Shown: positions 30,684-39,429, counted from the first letter of the stretch. The stretch is DNA of 64,000 nucleotides from Herpetosiphonaceae bacterium (GCA_036374795.1 DASUTC010000090.1:28093-92092), one strand, 5' to 3'. Program-made: numbers and translations. Notes: a model not told the origin generated them from the sequence alone.

Positions 30684-30814
30684 CGTCGAGCCGCATCTTG
30701 CGCAGGGACGAGGACTCGCCGGATCGTGTTCCGCCAGACCGCATCGGCGGCGTAGCCCTTCGCAGCGCAGCGCCACCCGGCGAGCAGCGCTGGAAGGAGG
30801 AGCTGGATGCCTGG

Positions 30815-31783
30815 CTATGACTGATCTCGCCAGTGTGCGAGCGCCTGCTCAATCCTGGCGAGGTCGTCGTTGGTCAAGTCCCAATCGATGCCCTCGACCA
30901 TCGCGCGCGCTTCGTAGGCATTGCGAATGCCAATGATCGCGCCCGTCACTGACGGTTGCCGGAGCACCCAGGCGATTGCGAGATCGCGTAGCGTGCGGCC
31001 ATGGCGCTGGGCGATGCGCTGCAACATCGCGCGGAGCTGGCTGAGCTGCTGATAGGCGGGTGGCTGCGCGTACGCAAGGCGACGGCGAAAGTCAGTGGCG
31101 CTCAGCCGATGCACATCAAACGAGTCAACCAGAAACCCACTGGCGAGGGGCGCCCAGGCGAGGACGCCAATGTGATGCTGCGCCGAGAACGGGAGCACGC
31201 TCTGTTCGATGGCGCGGTTGAGCAGGTTATACTGATGCTGATTCGCGATCACGGGCGCGACGGCTAAGGCGCGCTCCACAAGCTCCACGGGGTGATTCGA
31301 CAAACCGCCATATCGCACTTTGCCTTCGTCGATCAGCGCTTGCATGGCCTGCCACGACTCCTCGATCGGCGTGGTGGGATCGGGGTCGTGCAACTGGTAG
31401 AGGTCGATATAGTCGGTCTGGAGGTTGCGCAGACTCGCTTCTACTTCGCGGCGTATACTCGCCGGTGTGAGATTCTCATACCATGCGCCGCTCCGCGTGG
31501 GCAGCGTGCCACATTTCGTAAAAATCAGCATGCCGTCCCGTCGACCGCGCAGGGCGCGGCCAACGAGCTGCTCAGCCCGCCCCCAGCCGTAAAAGGGAGC
31601 GGTGTCGATCCAGTTGATCCCCAGATCCATGGCGGTATGAATCGCCCGCAGGGCATCCGTCTCATCCTGGGGACCCCAGTCGATGGACCAGCCGGGCGAT
31701 GAGCCGATCGGGGCGGTGCCGATTCCGACGCGGGTAATCGCAAGGGTACTGCCGCCAAGTGGTCGCAGGGCAAGGGCGCTCAT
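30815..31783 (-). CDS. Aldo/keto reductase
   Basis: NADPH-dependent oxidoreductase of 322 residues with a complete catalytic tetrad: Asp60 and Tyr65 in NWIDTAPFYGWG, Lys90 in IFTKCG, His132 in YQLHDPDP. The C-terminal cofactor segment GAIIGIRNAYEARAM is present. The sequence resembles the L-fucose/D-arabinose dehydrogenase-like and general sugar-aldehyde AKRs, but the natural substrate cannot be read. It is the downstream gene of a loose - strand series (LLM oxidoreductase, hydrolase, AKR) with gaps of 311 bp and 163 bp, so a shared operon is uncertain. Confidence 0.9.
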   Translation of the reverse strand: MSALALRPLGGSTLAITRVGIGTAPIGSSPGWSIDWGPQDETDALRAIHTAMDLGINWIDTAPFYGWGRAEQLVGRALRGRRDGMLIFTKCGTLPTRSGAWYENLTPASIRREVEASLRNLQTDYIDLYQLHDPDPTTPIEESWQAMQALIDEGKVRYGGLSNHPVELVERALAVAPVIANQHQYNLLNRAIEQSVLPFSAQHHIGVLAWAPLASGFLVDSFDVHRLSATDFRRRLAYAQPPAYQQLSQLRAMLQRIAQRHGRTLRDLAIAWVLRQPSVTGAIIGIRNAYEARAMVEGIDWDLTNDDLARIEQALAHWRDQS

Positions 31784-32094
31784 ATGGCCTCCAAGGGTGC
31801 TGCTGGCGCAATGCCGGGTACGACATCAAGCGTACCGCGCCTGTCCCGACCTGCCTTCGGGCGTTGGTACAGGATCAACCTGACACGTGGTACACCTGTT
31901 ACGTCGCCAGAAGCCGCCCAAGGGAACGCGCTGCCCACTGTGCGCAGCGCGAGCCGAGCAATCCATCCACGTACGGCCATGTTGAGCAGCCTCACGTCTC
32001 GTCGTGTGCGGCAGCGCGAATCATCGGCGTCCTGGTCCCCACAGGTCGTCGGTGTGTGTGGCCGCACGACGTGGGCAGCGGTGCGGTATCGGGA
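31784..32094. other. 311-bp intergenic region, nothing recognised
   Basis: It lies upstream of the aldo/keto reductase and downstream of the hydrolase, both on the minus strand. Reading frames present here have no plausible start or family. It must hold the reductase promoter, but I could not pick one out. Confidence 0.4.
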
Positions 32095-32940
32095 CTACGA
32101 GGCGCTCACAAAGCCATAGATCTGCAACCACTCCCTAAGCGTCGTGGTCCACGGATGGGCCTGATGGAACGGTGGCCCATCTCCAAGACCAAGCCCGTGC
32201 TGCCCGCGCTGATAGATATGCAGGTCAAAGGGGACGCCATGACGCCGCAGGGCAGCAGCAAACTCCAGGCTATTCTCGACTTTCACCGCCGGATCTTCCC
32301 AGGTGTGCCAGATGAAACAGGGCGGTGTTTGTGGAGTCACATGCAGCTCGTTTGAAAGCAGGTGGACCAGATCGGCTGACGGATGATCTCCGAGCAGGTT
32401 CTGCCTCGACCCCTCGTGAGTAACGGGTCCCATCGAGATGACGGGATAGCACAGAATGCCGAGATCTGGTCGTGAGCTTTGCCGGTCAATCGGATCGGCG
32501 GCATCGGCGCGTCCCGCATCCCAGCGCGTGAGCAGGGTAGCGGCAAGATGACCGCCAGCCGACGATCCCATGACTCCAATCCGTGCGGCATCAAGCTGCC
32601 ATTCCTCGGCCCGTGCCCGTACCAGCCGCAGCGCGCGGGTCACGTCATCCAGCATTGCGGGGTGGCGATAGCCCTCGGCGCCAAGCCGATACCGCAGGAC
32701 AAAGGCGGTGATCCCATGCAGCGTGAGCCAGAGCGCATAATCATGTCCTTCATGGGGCGCCAGGTGGTGGTACCCACCGCCGGGGCAGACGACGATCGCC
32801 GCACCGGTCGGGGTTTCTCGCTGTGGCACGTAGGGCGTGAGGCTCGGATCGTCGTGGGGCGTCGCCCCACGGGCACGCGGTGGACTACCGTGCCAGAGGG
32901 GAATGGCGGGATATTGCAGGGTATGCGTACGGTCGTTCAT
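32095..32940 (-). CDS. Alpha/beta hydrolase, acetylesterase-like
   Basis: Esterase-type hydrolase, 281 residues. The oxyanion loop is in VVCPGGGYHHLAPHEG, the nucleophile Ser127 in GVMGSSAGGH, and the acid and His in TWEDPAVKV and RGQHGLGLG. This pattern fits the BD-FAE/acetyl-xylan-esterase-like hydrolases that deacetylate plant polysaccharides or oligosaccharides. No signal peptide, so a cytoplasmic deacetylase acting on imported sugar is plausible given the carbohydrate genes nearby. The substrate is not shown by the sequence. Confidence 0.85.
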   Translation of the reverse strand: MNDRTHTLQYPAIPLWHGSPPRARGATPHDDPSLTPYVPQRETPTGAAIVVCPGGGYHHLAPHEGHDYALWLTLHGITAFVLRYRLGAEGYRHPAMLDDVTRALRLVRARAEEWQLDAARIGVMGSSAGGHLAATLLTRWDAGRADAADPIDRQSSRPDLGILCYPVISMGPVTHEGSRQNLLGDHPSADLVHLLSNELHVTPQTPPCFIWHTWEDPAVKVENSLEFAAALRRHGVPFDLHIYQRGQHGLGLGDGPPFHQAHPWTTTLREWLQIYGFVSAS

Positions 32941-33103
32941 CGCCGCGCTCCAATCCGCAGAACAAGGACCGGATCATGATACCGAACACATGCAACACGA
33001 GTTGGCGTCACGCGAGCGGGGAGCGCCGCCGCGAGATACGGCTACCCGCAGCGGTGCGTGTGTCCGGTTCACGCGCGCCCTCGGACGACTCAGCATCCAC
33101 GCG

Positions 33104-33985
33104 CTACAGCGCTGCCACCTCTGGAATAATCTCGCGGCCAAACGTCTCAATCGGGGCGATCTCATGCGTATTTGGCATATTGAAGATGATATGCTGGATG
33201 CCGATGTCAGCCATCTCGCGGCAATACGCGACCACCTGGCTCGGCGTCATCCCATCGCTCGCCAGGTGAACCGTGCTGAGGACGGTGCGCTCGATCGCAT
33301 CGTAGCTGCGGCCAACCGCGTCGCAGTGGCGGCGCAGCACCTCCAGCTTGCCGCGTAGCTCGTCGATGCCCAGTCGCCCGAAGAGATTACAGGCGTCGGC
33401 GTACTGTGCCACCAGGCGCAGCGTCTTCTGCTCGCCGCCGCCGCCGATCATAATCGGTGGGTGGGGCCTGCTTAACGGCTGGGGGCGGTTCAGCGGCTCG
33501 GCTAGCTGGTAGTGCGTTCCCTGATACGGCTGCGTGTCGTCGCGCCACATCTGCTGCGCGATCTTCAACGTCTCCTCAAGCTGCTCGAAGCGCTCCTTCA
33601 GCGGCGGGAAGGGCACCCCCAGGCCACGCGACTCGTGCTCATTCCAGGCTGCGCCGATGCCCAGATAGGCCCGGCCACCGGAGAGCACATCGAGCGTCGT
33701 CGCGGTTTTAATCAACACGCCGGGGTAGCGGTAGATCACGCCTGTCACCAGGGCGCCGAGCTTCACGCGCCTGGTCACGGCAGCCAGGTAGCTCAGCGCG
33801 GCGTACGCTTCCAGCATCGGCTCGTCGGGCGAGCCAATCACCGGAATCTGGAAAAAGTGATCCATGACCCACAGGCTGGCAAAGCCCGCGTTATCCGCCG
33901 CACGGCCAATCTCGGCCAGCGTTGGTCCGATCGTGGCTGGCTGACCCGGCCAGGTGAACGAGGGAACTTGCAACCCGATCTGCAT
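33104..33985 (-). CDS. LLM-class (luciferase-like) F420-dependent oxidoreductase
   Basis: A 293-residue TIM-barrel oxidoreductase of the bacterial luciferase family, subgroup that usually uses F420 or FMN. Signature segments are IGRAADNAGFASLWVMDHFFQIP, KLGALVTGVIYRYPGVLIKTATTLDVLSGGRAYLGIGAAWNEHES and PIMIGGGGEQKTLRLVAQYADACN. The start is 33985, with AAGGA 8 nt upstream; an ATG nine bases earlier and a GTG at 34003 are alternatives with no ribosome site. A perfect 18-bp palindrome lies 28 bp upstream of the start. Substrate unknown. Confidence 0.9.
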   Translation of the reverse strand: MQIGLQVPSFTWPGQPATIGPTLAEIGRAADNAGFASLWVMDHFFQIPVIGSPDEPMLEAYAALSYLAAVTRRVKLGALVTGVIYRYPGVLIKTATTLDVLSGGRAYLGIGAAWNEHESRGLGVPFPPLKERFEQLEETLKIAQQMWRDDTQPYQGTHYQLAEPLNRPQPLSRPHPPIMIGGGGEQKTLRLVAQYADACNLFGRLGIDELRGKLEVLRRHCDAVGRSYDAIERTVLSTVHLASDGMTPSQVVAYCREMADIGIQHIIFNMPNTHEIAPIETFGREIIPEVAAL

Positions 33986-34012
33986 GACGTTCATCCTTTC
34001 CACAAGGGCAGG

Positions 34013-34030
34013 TGTGGACGCGCGTCCACA
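34013..34030 (-). promoter_or_regulatory. Perfect 18-bp palindrome upstream of the LLM oxidoreductase
   Basis: TGTGGACGC (34013-34021) followed directly by its exact reverse complement GCGTCCACA (34022-34030). It lies in the 5' leader, 27 bp before the start codon. Symmetry without a loop suits a dimeric repressor operator rather than an RNA hairpin. No matching regulator gene is adjacent. Confidence 0.6.
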
Positions 34031-34418
34031 TCGATGTTGTATGTGCCGCTACCATAGCACGGGCTGCAACTGCGAGATAGGTACGCGCCTGGAGTTGACG
34101 GTAGAAGAATCACGAGTCTCCGTTGCGTGGGTTACTTTTTTCGCTGCTTAACATAAACTATTAGCTCTGGTAGGAGCGATGCGCGCTCGGTACACTACGT
34201 CGCGCTTATGGCATGACGCCATAGAACACATCCATAGGATCATCGCCACGTACATCGATGGCCCATGCGCTATCAGACGCTTCCTGGTGCCAGTGACGAG
34301 TCTTGCCCACCGGGTGTGATTCGTTGATTGGCCTGCCTGTATCGTACTCGTTGACGCACCGCACATCATAGCAGCCCACTGTGGCCTATGGTCGCTCGCT
34401 CGTAAAAGGATCCCCCCA
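34031..34418. other. Divergent promoter region, no gene seen
   Basis: It separates the LLM oxidoreductase (-) from the NCS1 permease (+). There is an AT-rich patch at about 34130-34165 (TTACTTTTTT, then CTTAACATAAACTATTA) and a 6-bp inverted repeat TATGGC/GCCATA at 34207-34223. No confident -35/-10 pair was found, and the frames here show no family. Confidence 0.4.
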
Positions 34419-35906
34419 ATGGTAGATTCCGTTCCTTCCGAACCTACCCACCCGGCCAACACCACGCTGAAAGCGCGTCTTTCCGACCTGTTGATCGTTG
34501 AACAGCATGGTCTTGACCCAATTCCGGCGGATCAGCGGTACGGACAGCCGCGTGCCTTATTTTGGACCTGGCTTGGCGGCGCCTATAACTACGTGACGCT
34601 TGCCGCTGGCGCGCTCCTGATTCTGCTAGGCCTCAGCTTATGGCAGGCGCTGCTGGCTGTCGTGCTCGGCAATATCCTCGGCGCGATTGTTTTTGGCCTG
34701 TGTGCGCTGCCTGGGCCAATCACCGCAACAGCCACGATCGTCAACACCCGCGCGGCCTTTGGACACAAGGGCAACCTGTTCGCCGCAGCCATTAGCTTTG
34801 TGTCGGTGTCGGGATGGGTAGCAGTGAACTCGGTCTTTGCTGCGTTTGCGCTGTTTCAGGTGCTCCAGGTGGCGGGCATTTCACCCGGCACGACGCTCAA
34901 GGCCATCCTCGTCGCTGTGGTCCTGGTAGTACAAATGATCATCGCGATCGTCGGTCATGCGCTGGTGATGGCGCTTGAGCGTGTGTTTGCGGTTGGCGTG
35001 TCGATCGTGCTGACCGGCCTGCTCGTGGTGATTCTTCCGCGCGTCAATTGGGCATATCCCGCAGCCGCGACGCTGGCCGACAGCAGCGTCCTTGGCACAT
35101 GGCTCCTGGCGGTGAGCCTGATGTTCGCCGGACCCCTAGCGTGGACAAACTATGCCGCCGATTATGCGCGCTACCTTCCACGCCAGACGAAAGGCACGCG
35201 CGTCGCGTTCTACAGCGCGCTCGGCATGGGTGCCGCCAATATCCTGGGCTGCTCGATCGGCGCGCTGCTGGCTACGCTCGTAGACATGAACGATCCGCTC
35301 GCCAATGTTCCGCATCTGCTGCCCGTCTGGTACATCCTGATCTTTCTCGCGGCGGTGCTGATCGGCGCGGTTGCGAACAACGTCATGAACCTGTACACCG
35401 CAGGGCTGGGCCTCTTAGCCTTACGAGTCCATGCGCCGCGCTGGATAGCGGTTCTGGTCATCGGCGTGATCGCCAGCATGATGACGTACATCGCCGTCTT
35501 TATGGTCGATTTCATGACGTTCTATGCCCAATTGCTGTTGCTTTCCCTGTGCTTTCTTGCGCCGTGGGCCGCGATTCTGATTGTCGACTACTGGCTTCGA
35601 GGTGGTCGCTACCATATACGTGGCTTGCACACCTGGGGAAGTGGACCGTACTGGTTTCGCAACGGCGTGAACCGGTCAGCCGTCGTGGTGTACCTTGCAG
35701 GCATTATCGCGTCGTTCGCGTTTTCTAACTCCACGCTGTGGGCCAGCCCGCTGGTGATCGCCTACCTCGGAGGCGCAGATCTCAGCCTGTTTGTAGGCAT
35801 GGTGCTGACAGGAACGCTGTATTATGTTACGGAGCGCCGCACGATCGGGTCCGCGCGCTCAGCCGTACGAGCCGCTGAGGATGAGCACGTGAACGTTTCT
35901 CGCTAG
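34419..35906 (+). CDS. NCS1-family nucleobase/cytosine permease-like transporter
   Basis: Membrane transporter of 495 residues with about twelve helices, of the purine-cytosine permease family. The N-terminal pattern HGLDPIPADQRYGQPRALFWTWLGGAYNYVTLAAG is typical: family members start with a similar soluble segment followed by a WxGxN-like helix. SVSGWVAVNSVFAAFALFQ and the AAPLAWTNYAADYARYLP-type segment (here GPLAWTNYAADYARYLP) also fit. Substrate could be cytosine, purine, a hydantoin or a thiamine precursor. It stands alone, with AAAGGA 8 nt upstream of the ATG. Confidence 0.88.
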   Translation: MVDSVPSEPTHPANTTLKARLSDLLIVEQHGLDPIPADQRYGQPRALFWTWLGGAYNYVTLAAGALLILLGLSLWQALLAVVLGNILGAIVFGLCALPGPITATATIVNTRAAFGHKGNLFAAAISFVSVSGWVAVNSVFAAFALFQVLQVAGISPGTTLKAILVAVVLVVQMIIAIVGHALVMALERVFAVGVSIVLTGLLVVILPRVNWAYPAAATLADSSVLGTWLLAVSLMFAGPLAWTNYAADYARYLPRQTKGTRVAFYSALGMGAANILGCSIGALLATLVDMNDPLANVPHLLPVWYILIFLAAVLIGAVANNVMNLYTAGLGLLALRVHAPRWIAVLVIGVIASMMTYIAVFMVDFMTFYAQLLLLSLCFLAPWAAILIVDYWLRGGRYHIRGLHTWGSGPYWFRNGVNRSAVVVYLAGIIASFAFSNSTLWASPLVIAYLGGADLSLFVGMVLTGTLYYVTERRTIGSARSAVRAAEDEHVNVSR

Positions 35907-36030
35907 GATCGCCAGCGTGTGACGATGTAGTAGCAAGACGACCAGGACACGCACAGCGCCAGCATCGTCTCAGGATAGAAGGGAAAGCAATGATTGATCG
36001 TTGCCATCCGGCACCCCAGGAGCAGCAGCT

Positions 36031-37011
36031 ATGGCTATAACGGAGCAGAGCATGAACGCCGATCCCAACGAGGTCATCGCGCTGCGTCAGCGTGTTGCAG
36101 AGCTTGAGCAACAGGTGCAGGCTGCCCACGCACTGGGGCAGGCACTCCAACAAAAAACGCTTGAGCAGGAGGCGCTGCTGCAAGCCATTCCTGCCTTAGT
36201 GTACGTCAAGGATCGTCAGCATCACTATTTAGCAGGCAGCCAGGCATTTCTAGACATGATTGGCACGTCAATGGAGGACCTGGTTGGCAAGACTGACGCT
36301 GAGATCTTTCCACCCGACCTTGCAGAGCTGTACCTGACCTCGGATGAAGAGATCATGGCTTCAGGGCAGCCGATTCATAACTTCGAGGCGCCGCTGACGC
36401 GACCGGATGGTTGCGAACGATGGATCACGGCGCATAATGTGCCGCTCCGCAATGCCCAGGGCGACGTGATCGGTATGGTAGGAGCAGCGCTTGACGTCAC
36501 CGAGCGTCGGCAGGCAGAGGAGGCTCTGCGCCAGAGCGAAGCACGCTTACGAGCGGTGATCGAGCAGCAGGAACGGCTGCTTGAAACCATCAACGAGCTA
36601 TCGACGCCGGTGATGCCGATTGCCGATCGCATCTTAGTCCTGCCGCTGGTGGGGCATATCGATACCAATCGCGGCGTGAAGATTATGGAGGTCCTGCTTG
36701 AGAGCGTGCACCAGTCGGGAGCAGCCTTCGTTATTATCGACATCACGGGCGTGCCAGTCATCGATACGGCGGTAGCGAACCGCATCCTGCAAGCTGCGGA
36801 GGCCACGAAGCTGCTCGGCGCACAATGTGTGCTGGTTGGTATCTCGCCCGAAATTGCGCAAACACTCGTTCAGCTAGGCGTCACGTTGCAGGCGCTGGTG
36901 ACATGCAGCAACCTGCACGCCGGCATAGCCTATGCGTTAGCGCAGCAAGGGTTGGTATTTGCGGCGCGAGCCACGCATGCGCGGACGGTAGGCGGCGCTC
37001 AGAAGTCCTGA
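36031..37011 (+). CDS. PAS-STAS regulator (RsbR-like)
   Basis: Signalling protein of about 326 residues. A short coiled coil (14-48) precedes a PAS domain (about 50-160, ending in GMVGAALDVTERRQAEE), a second helical linker, and a C-terminal STAS domain. The STAS part keeps the Thr of DITGVPVIDT (about Thr239) and GISPEIAQTLVQLGV (about Thr278), the positions phosphorylated in RsbR-type stressosome proteins. Such proteins sense a signal through PAS and release or bind a switch kinase. No kinase, RsbS or RsbT gene is adjacent, so this looks like an orphan RsbR paralogue. The start at 36031 has GGAGCAG upstream; 36052 is an alternative. Confidence 0.88.
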   Translation: MAITEQSMNADPNEVIALRQRVAELEQQVQAAHALGQALQQKTLEQEALLQAIPALVYVKDRQHHYLAGSQAFLDMIGTSMEDLVGKTDAEIFPPDLAELYLTSDEEIMASGQPIHNFEAPLTRPDGCERWITAHNVPLRNAQGDVIGMVGAALDVTERRQAEEALRQSEARLRAVIEQQERLLETINELSTPVMPIADRILVLPLVGHIDTNRGVKIMEVLLESVHQSGAAFVIIDITGVPVIDTAVANRILQAAEATKLLGAQCVLVGISPEIAQTLVQLGVTLQALVTCSNLHAGIAYALAQQGLVFAARATHARTVGGAQKS

Positions 37012-37355
37012 GCGCTGCGTGCGCGCACGTGTATCGCGACACAGGAGGCTCCGCCCCTTCCATGGTTCCGCTCAGCACCTTGTGTATGCAATGACACGCG
37101 GGTGCTGAGCGGCGACTGATCCAGGCTACAAGCAGCCGACCTCCCCGGATCATCGCATCATCATTGCCGCAGGTATGGCGCGCACGCCGACCTCCGCTGC
37201 GGCATGCGCGCTTTCGAGCCGCCTCAGCAAGCGCCCGATCGGGATGTCCGATAGGCGCGCCGATCAATCGACGACCCAGGTCTTGACGCTGGTAATGATA
37301 TACTCGCAAGCGCGCATCCGAGGCTGTTCTGGGCATCGCCCGCCACGGCCAGCCT
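37012..37355. other. 344-bp intergenic region between convergent genes
   Basis: It contains the large inverted repeat at 37069-37111 described separately. No protein-like frame with a ribosome site was found in the remainder. Confidence 0.5.
37069..37111. terminator. Long inverted repeat after the PAS-STAS gene
   Basis: Perfect 11-bp arms CGCTCAGCACC (37069-37079) and GGTGCTGAGCG (37101-37111) with a 21-nt centre. The centre can pair further (GTGT with ACAC). It lies 58 bp after the stop of the + strand gene, and 245 bp past the - strand gene end. No T-run follows, so it is either a factor-assisted terminator or a mobile-repeat relic. Confidence 0.6.
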
Positions 37356-37718
37356 TCACGCATGCGGCGAGCGGCTGCCGGATGCGGAGCGGCGCTGTTC
37401 CACCAGCAGCAGCGCGATGAGCACGATCTCGTTGAGCTTGTTGAGATAGCCGATCACGATTCGTGAGCCAAAGGCCAGCCACAGGCTGATCGTCAGGAGC
37501 GTATAGCCGATCAGCAGCCAGCGTATCTGCCGCCGGTATGGCACCAGCATCGGGATCGGCAGGTACAGCGCGCCCAGCAGCCCCAGATAGCCTAGCCCAT
37601 TCAGGATAAACACCGGGTCGGGGAACAGCAGCGAGACATGCGTGAGCGCCGTGCCCAGGGTCAGCACGATAATGCCGACGCGGATCAGCCGATCGGTGGT
37701 CGTACGCGGTGAAACCAT
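37356..37718 (-). CDS. Small hypothetical membrane protein
   Basis: A 120-residue protein with four hydrophobic segments (about 11-29, 36-56, 66-84 and 88-106), so an integral membrane protein with little outside the bilayer. The C-terminus is basic (EQRRSASGSRSPHA). AGGAG lies 7-8 nt upstream of the ATG at 37718. It is divergent from the acyltransferase gene at 37802, with an 83-bp shared promoter region. No named family was recognised. Confidence 0.65.
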   Translation of the reverse strand: MVSPRTTTDRLIRVGIIVLTLGTALTHVSLLFPDPVFILNGLGYLGLLGALYLPIPMLVPYRRQIRWLLIGYTLLTISLWLAFGSRIVIGYLNKLNEIVLIALLLVEQRRSASGSRSPHA

Positions 37719-37801
37719 AGATCTGCTCCTTAGCTTGCGGAGTGAGTTGGTGGTATGCTGCTACTGTAGATCATCCCTGTCGCGCATTGGAGATCCCAGA
37801 C

Positions 37802-38698
37802 ATGCAGCAGCCGATTGCAACCGATCAGCCAGCCCATGACCCGCGCGCCGAACAGCTCGCACGGCTGAGTCGTGTCAACACCGATGATCTGCTCGGCGGA
37901 TTGGGACTCGGCGGCGTTCGACGCGGGCGGCGGCTTCTGGAGCGGCTGGTCCGGCTTCCAGCGCGACGATTTGCCCGGCAGGTGATCGCCTACGATGATC
38001 TGGTCGGCGACGAAAGTCTGGCGGCAGGCGGCGCGTGGGCCATTCGCCGCTTTGCCGGGGGACTCTCGATCACGGGACAGGAGCGCTACCCGCGCAGCGG
38101 CCCGACGCTCTTTGTGGCGAATCATCCCGGCCTGTGGGATACAACCGCGCTCTTCACGGCGATCGAGCGTCCTGACCTGCGCATTGTCGCAGCGGATCGG
38201 CCATTCCTGCGCGCGCTGCCCAATACCTCGCGCTATCTGCTCTATATCGACGACACAGCGGCCAGCCGGACGAGCGCGATTCGCGCGGCGGCGCGGCATC
38301 TGCGCTCCGGCGGCGCAGTGCTGACCTTTGCCGCCGGGCAGATCGAGCCCGACCCGGCGGTCCTGCCCGGCGCGTCGGAATCGATCGAGCAGTGGTCGGC
38401 CAGCATCGATCTCTTCGCGCGCTTTGCATCCGATCTGACGATCGTGCCGGTGATTGTCAGCGGCGTCCTGTCACGGGCCGCGCTGCGCCATCCGCTCACC
38501 TATCTGCGGCGGCGGTCGAAAGATCGCCAGTGGCTGGCAGCGCTGCTCCAGATTCAACTGCGGGCCTACCAGCGCGCCACGGTCAGCGTCGCCTTTGGCA
38601 ATCCGATCTCGGTTGCCGCGCACCGGTCGGAGACGGCGATCAGCACTGTAGTCAAAGCCGAGGCCCGGCGCGTCCTGGCCCAGGTTCCGCCCCGCTGA
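37802..38698 (+). CDS. PlsC-like acyltransferase
   Basis: Lysophosphatidic-acid-acyltransferase-type protein, 298 residues. The catalytic HxxxxD block is FVANHPGLWDTTALF (His108, Asp113), and a second block resembles the family's glycerolipid-binding motif (GGAVLTFAAGQIEPD, in place of the usual FPEGT). The altered second motif suggests a non-standard acyl acceptor. No clear transmembrane helix, unlike classic PlsC. The start at 37802 has GGAG 10 nt upstream; the longer frame from 37742 is less likely. A separate promoter then serves ribA, so the two are probably not one operon. Confidence 0.8.
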   Translation: MQQPIATDQPAHDPRAEQLARLSRVNTDDLLGGLGLGGVRRGRRLLERLVRLPARRFARQVIAYDDLVGDESLAAGGAWAIRRFAGGLSITGQERYPRSGPTLFVANHPGLWDTTALFTAIERPDLRIVAADRPFLRALPNTSRYLLYIDDTAASRTSAIRAAARHLRSGGAVLTFAAGQIEPDPAVLPGASESIEQWSASIDLFARFASDLTIVPVIVSGVLSRAALRHPLTYLRRRSKDRQWLAALLQIQLRAYQRATVSVAFGNPISVAAHRSETAISTVVKAEARRVLAQVPPR

Positions 38699-38725
38699 TG
38701 CGCGCAGCCAGCGCATCCGCAGCGC

Positions 38726-38743
38726 ATCGGACGTATGTCCGAT
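38726..38743 (+). promoter_or_regulatory. Inverted repeat overlapping the ribA promoter
   Basis: Perfect 7-bp arms ATCGGAC (38726-38732) and GTCCGAT (38737-38743) with spacer GTAT. It ends inside the predicted -35 box, so a bound regulator could either block or assist polymerase. It is 72 bp upstream of the ribA start. Confidence 0.6.
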
Positions 38744-38770
38744 CACAAAGCCGCGCCGACATCGTATACT
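38742..38770 (+). promoter_or_regulatory. Candidate ribA promoter
   Basis: TATACT (38765-38770) is preceded after exactly 17 bp by ATCACA (38742-38747), which matches four of six consensus -35 bases. The start of transcription would be near 38777, giving a 5' leader of about 38 nt. No FMN riboswitch could fit in that leader and none was recognised. Confidence 0.5.
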
Positions 38771-38814
38771 CTTCGAGATCCCTACGATCTGTCACCAAAG
38801 GAGTGAGCACCGCT

Positions 38815-39429
38815 ATGACCGAGACGCGACACGTCGCTATGACGATCCTCCCCACGCGGTATGGTGAATTTACCATGCATGTGTATCAGAGCGCGAGCCA
38901 GCAAGAACATGTCGCGCTGGTCGTCGGCACCGTGGATGATGGCGCGCCGGTGTACGTCCGGCTGCACTCAGAGTGTCTGACCGGAGACATTTTCGGCTCA
39001 AGCCGCTGCGATTGCGGCGAGCAGCTAGAGCAGAGTCTGCGCTTTTTACAGCAGCAGGGCCGTGGCGTGCTGCTGTATCTGCGTCAGGAAGGGCGCGGCA
39101 TAGGACTGACCAACAAGATTCGCGCCTACGCGCTGCAAGATCAGGGCTTCGATACCGTAGACGCCAATCTTGCGCTTGGCCTCCCCGAAGACATGCGCGA
39201 TTATGGCGACGCGGCTCTTATGCTGGCCGATCTCGGCATTCGTCAGATCTGCCTGCTGACCAACAACCCGGCGAAGATCGAGGGCCTGGAGCGCTACGGC
39301 ATTCGCGTCGATGCGCGCGTGCCCGTGGAAACGCCGCCGAATCCTCAAAATCTGCGCTATCTCGAAACCAAATGCACCCGCATGGGCCACATGCTGCCGT
39401 TTGGTCAGCTCCGCCTGGTCATGAGCTAG
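38815..39429 (+). CDS. ribA: GTP cyclohydrolase II
   Basis: Opens GTP to 2,5-diamino-6-ribosylamino-pyrimidinone phosphate, formate and pyrophosphate, the first step of riboflavin synthesis. The 204-residue protein is RibA only; no RibB domain is fused. It has the zinc Cys triad SECLTGD...RCDCGEQ (Cys54, Cys65, Cys67) and the catalytic stretch LRQEGRGIGLTNKIRAYALQ including Tyr105. That Tyr is replaced in certain Streptomyces paralogues that release a formylated product, so canonical chemistry is expected here. The start follows AAAGGAG. Its stop overlaps the stop of the - strand glycosyltransferase by 4 bp, joining two convergent units. Confidence 0.95.
   Translation: MTETRHVAMTILPTRYGEFTMHVYQSASQQEHVALVVGTVDDGAPVYVRLHSECLTGDIFGSSRCDCGEQLEQSLRFLQQQGRGVLLYLRQEGRGIGLTNKIRAYALQDQGFDTVDANLALGLPEDMRDYGDAALMLADLGIRQICLLTNNPAKIEGLERYGIRVDARVPVETPPNPQNLRYLETKCTRMGHMLPFGQLRLVMS

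Noticed and set aside
34148..34465. 105-codon minus-strand frame upstream of the NCS1 permease
   Set aside because: It runs through the permease start and the intergenic promoter region and has no family or ribosome site.
38777..38814. FMN riboswitch in front of ribA
   Set aside because: The leader after the predicted start is about 38 nt, too short, and none of the conserved FMN elements is visible.
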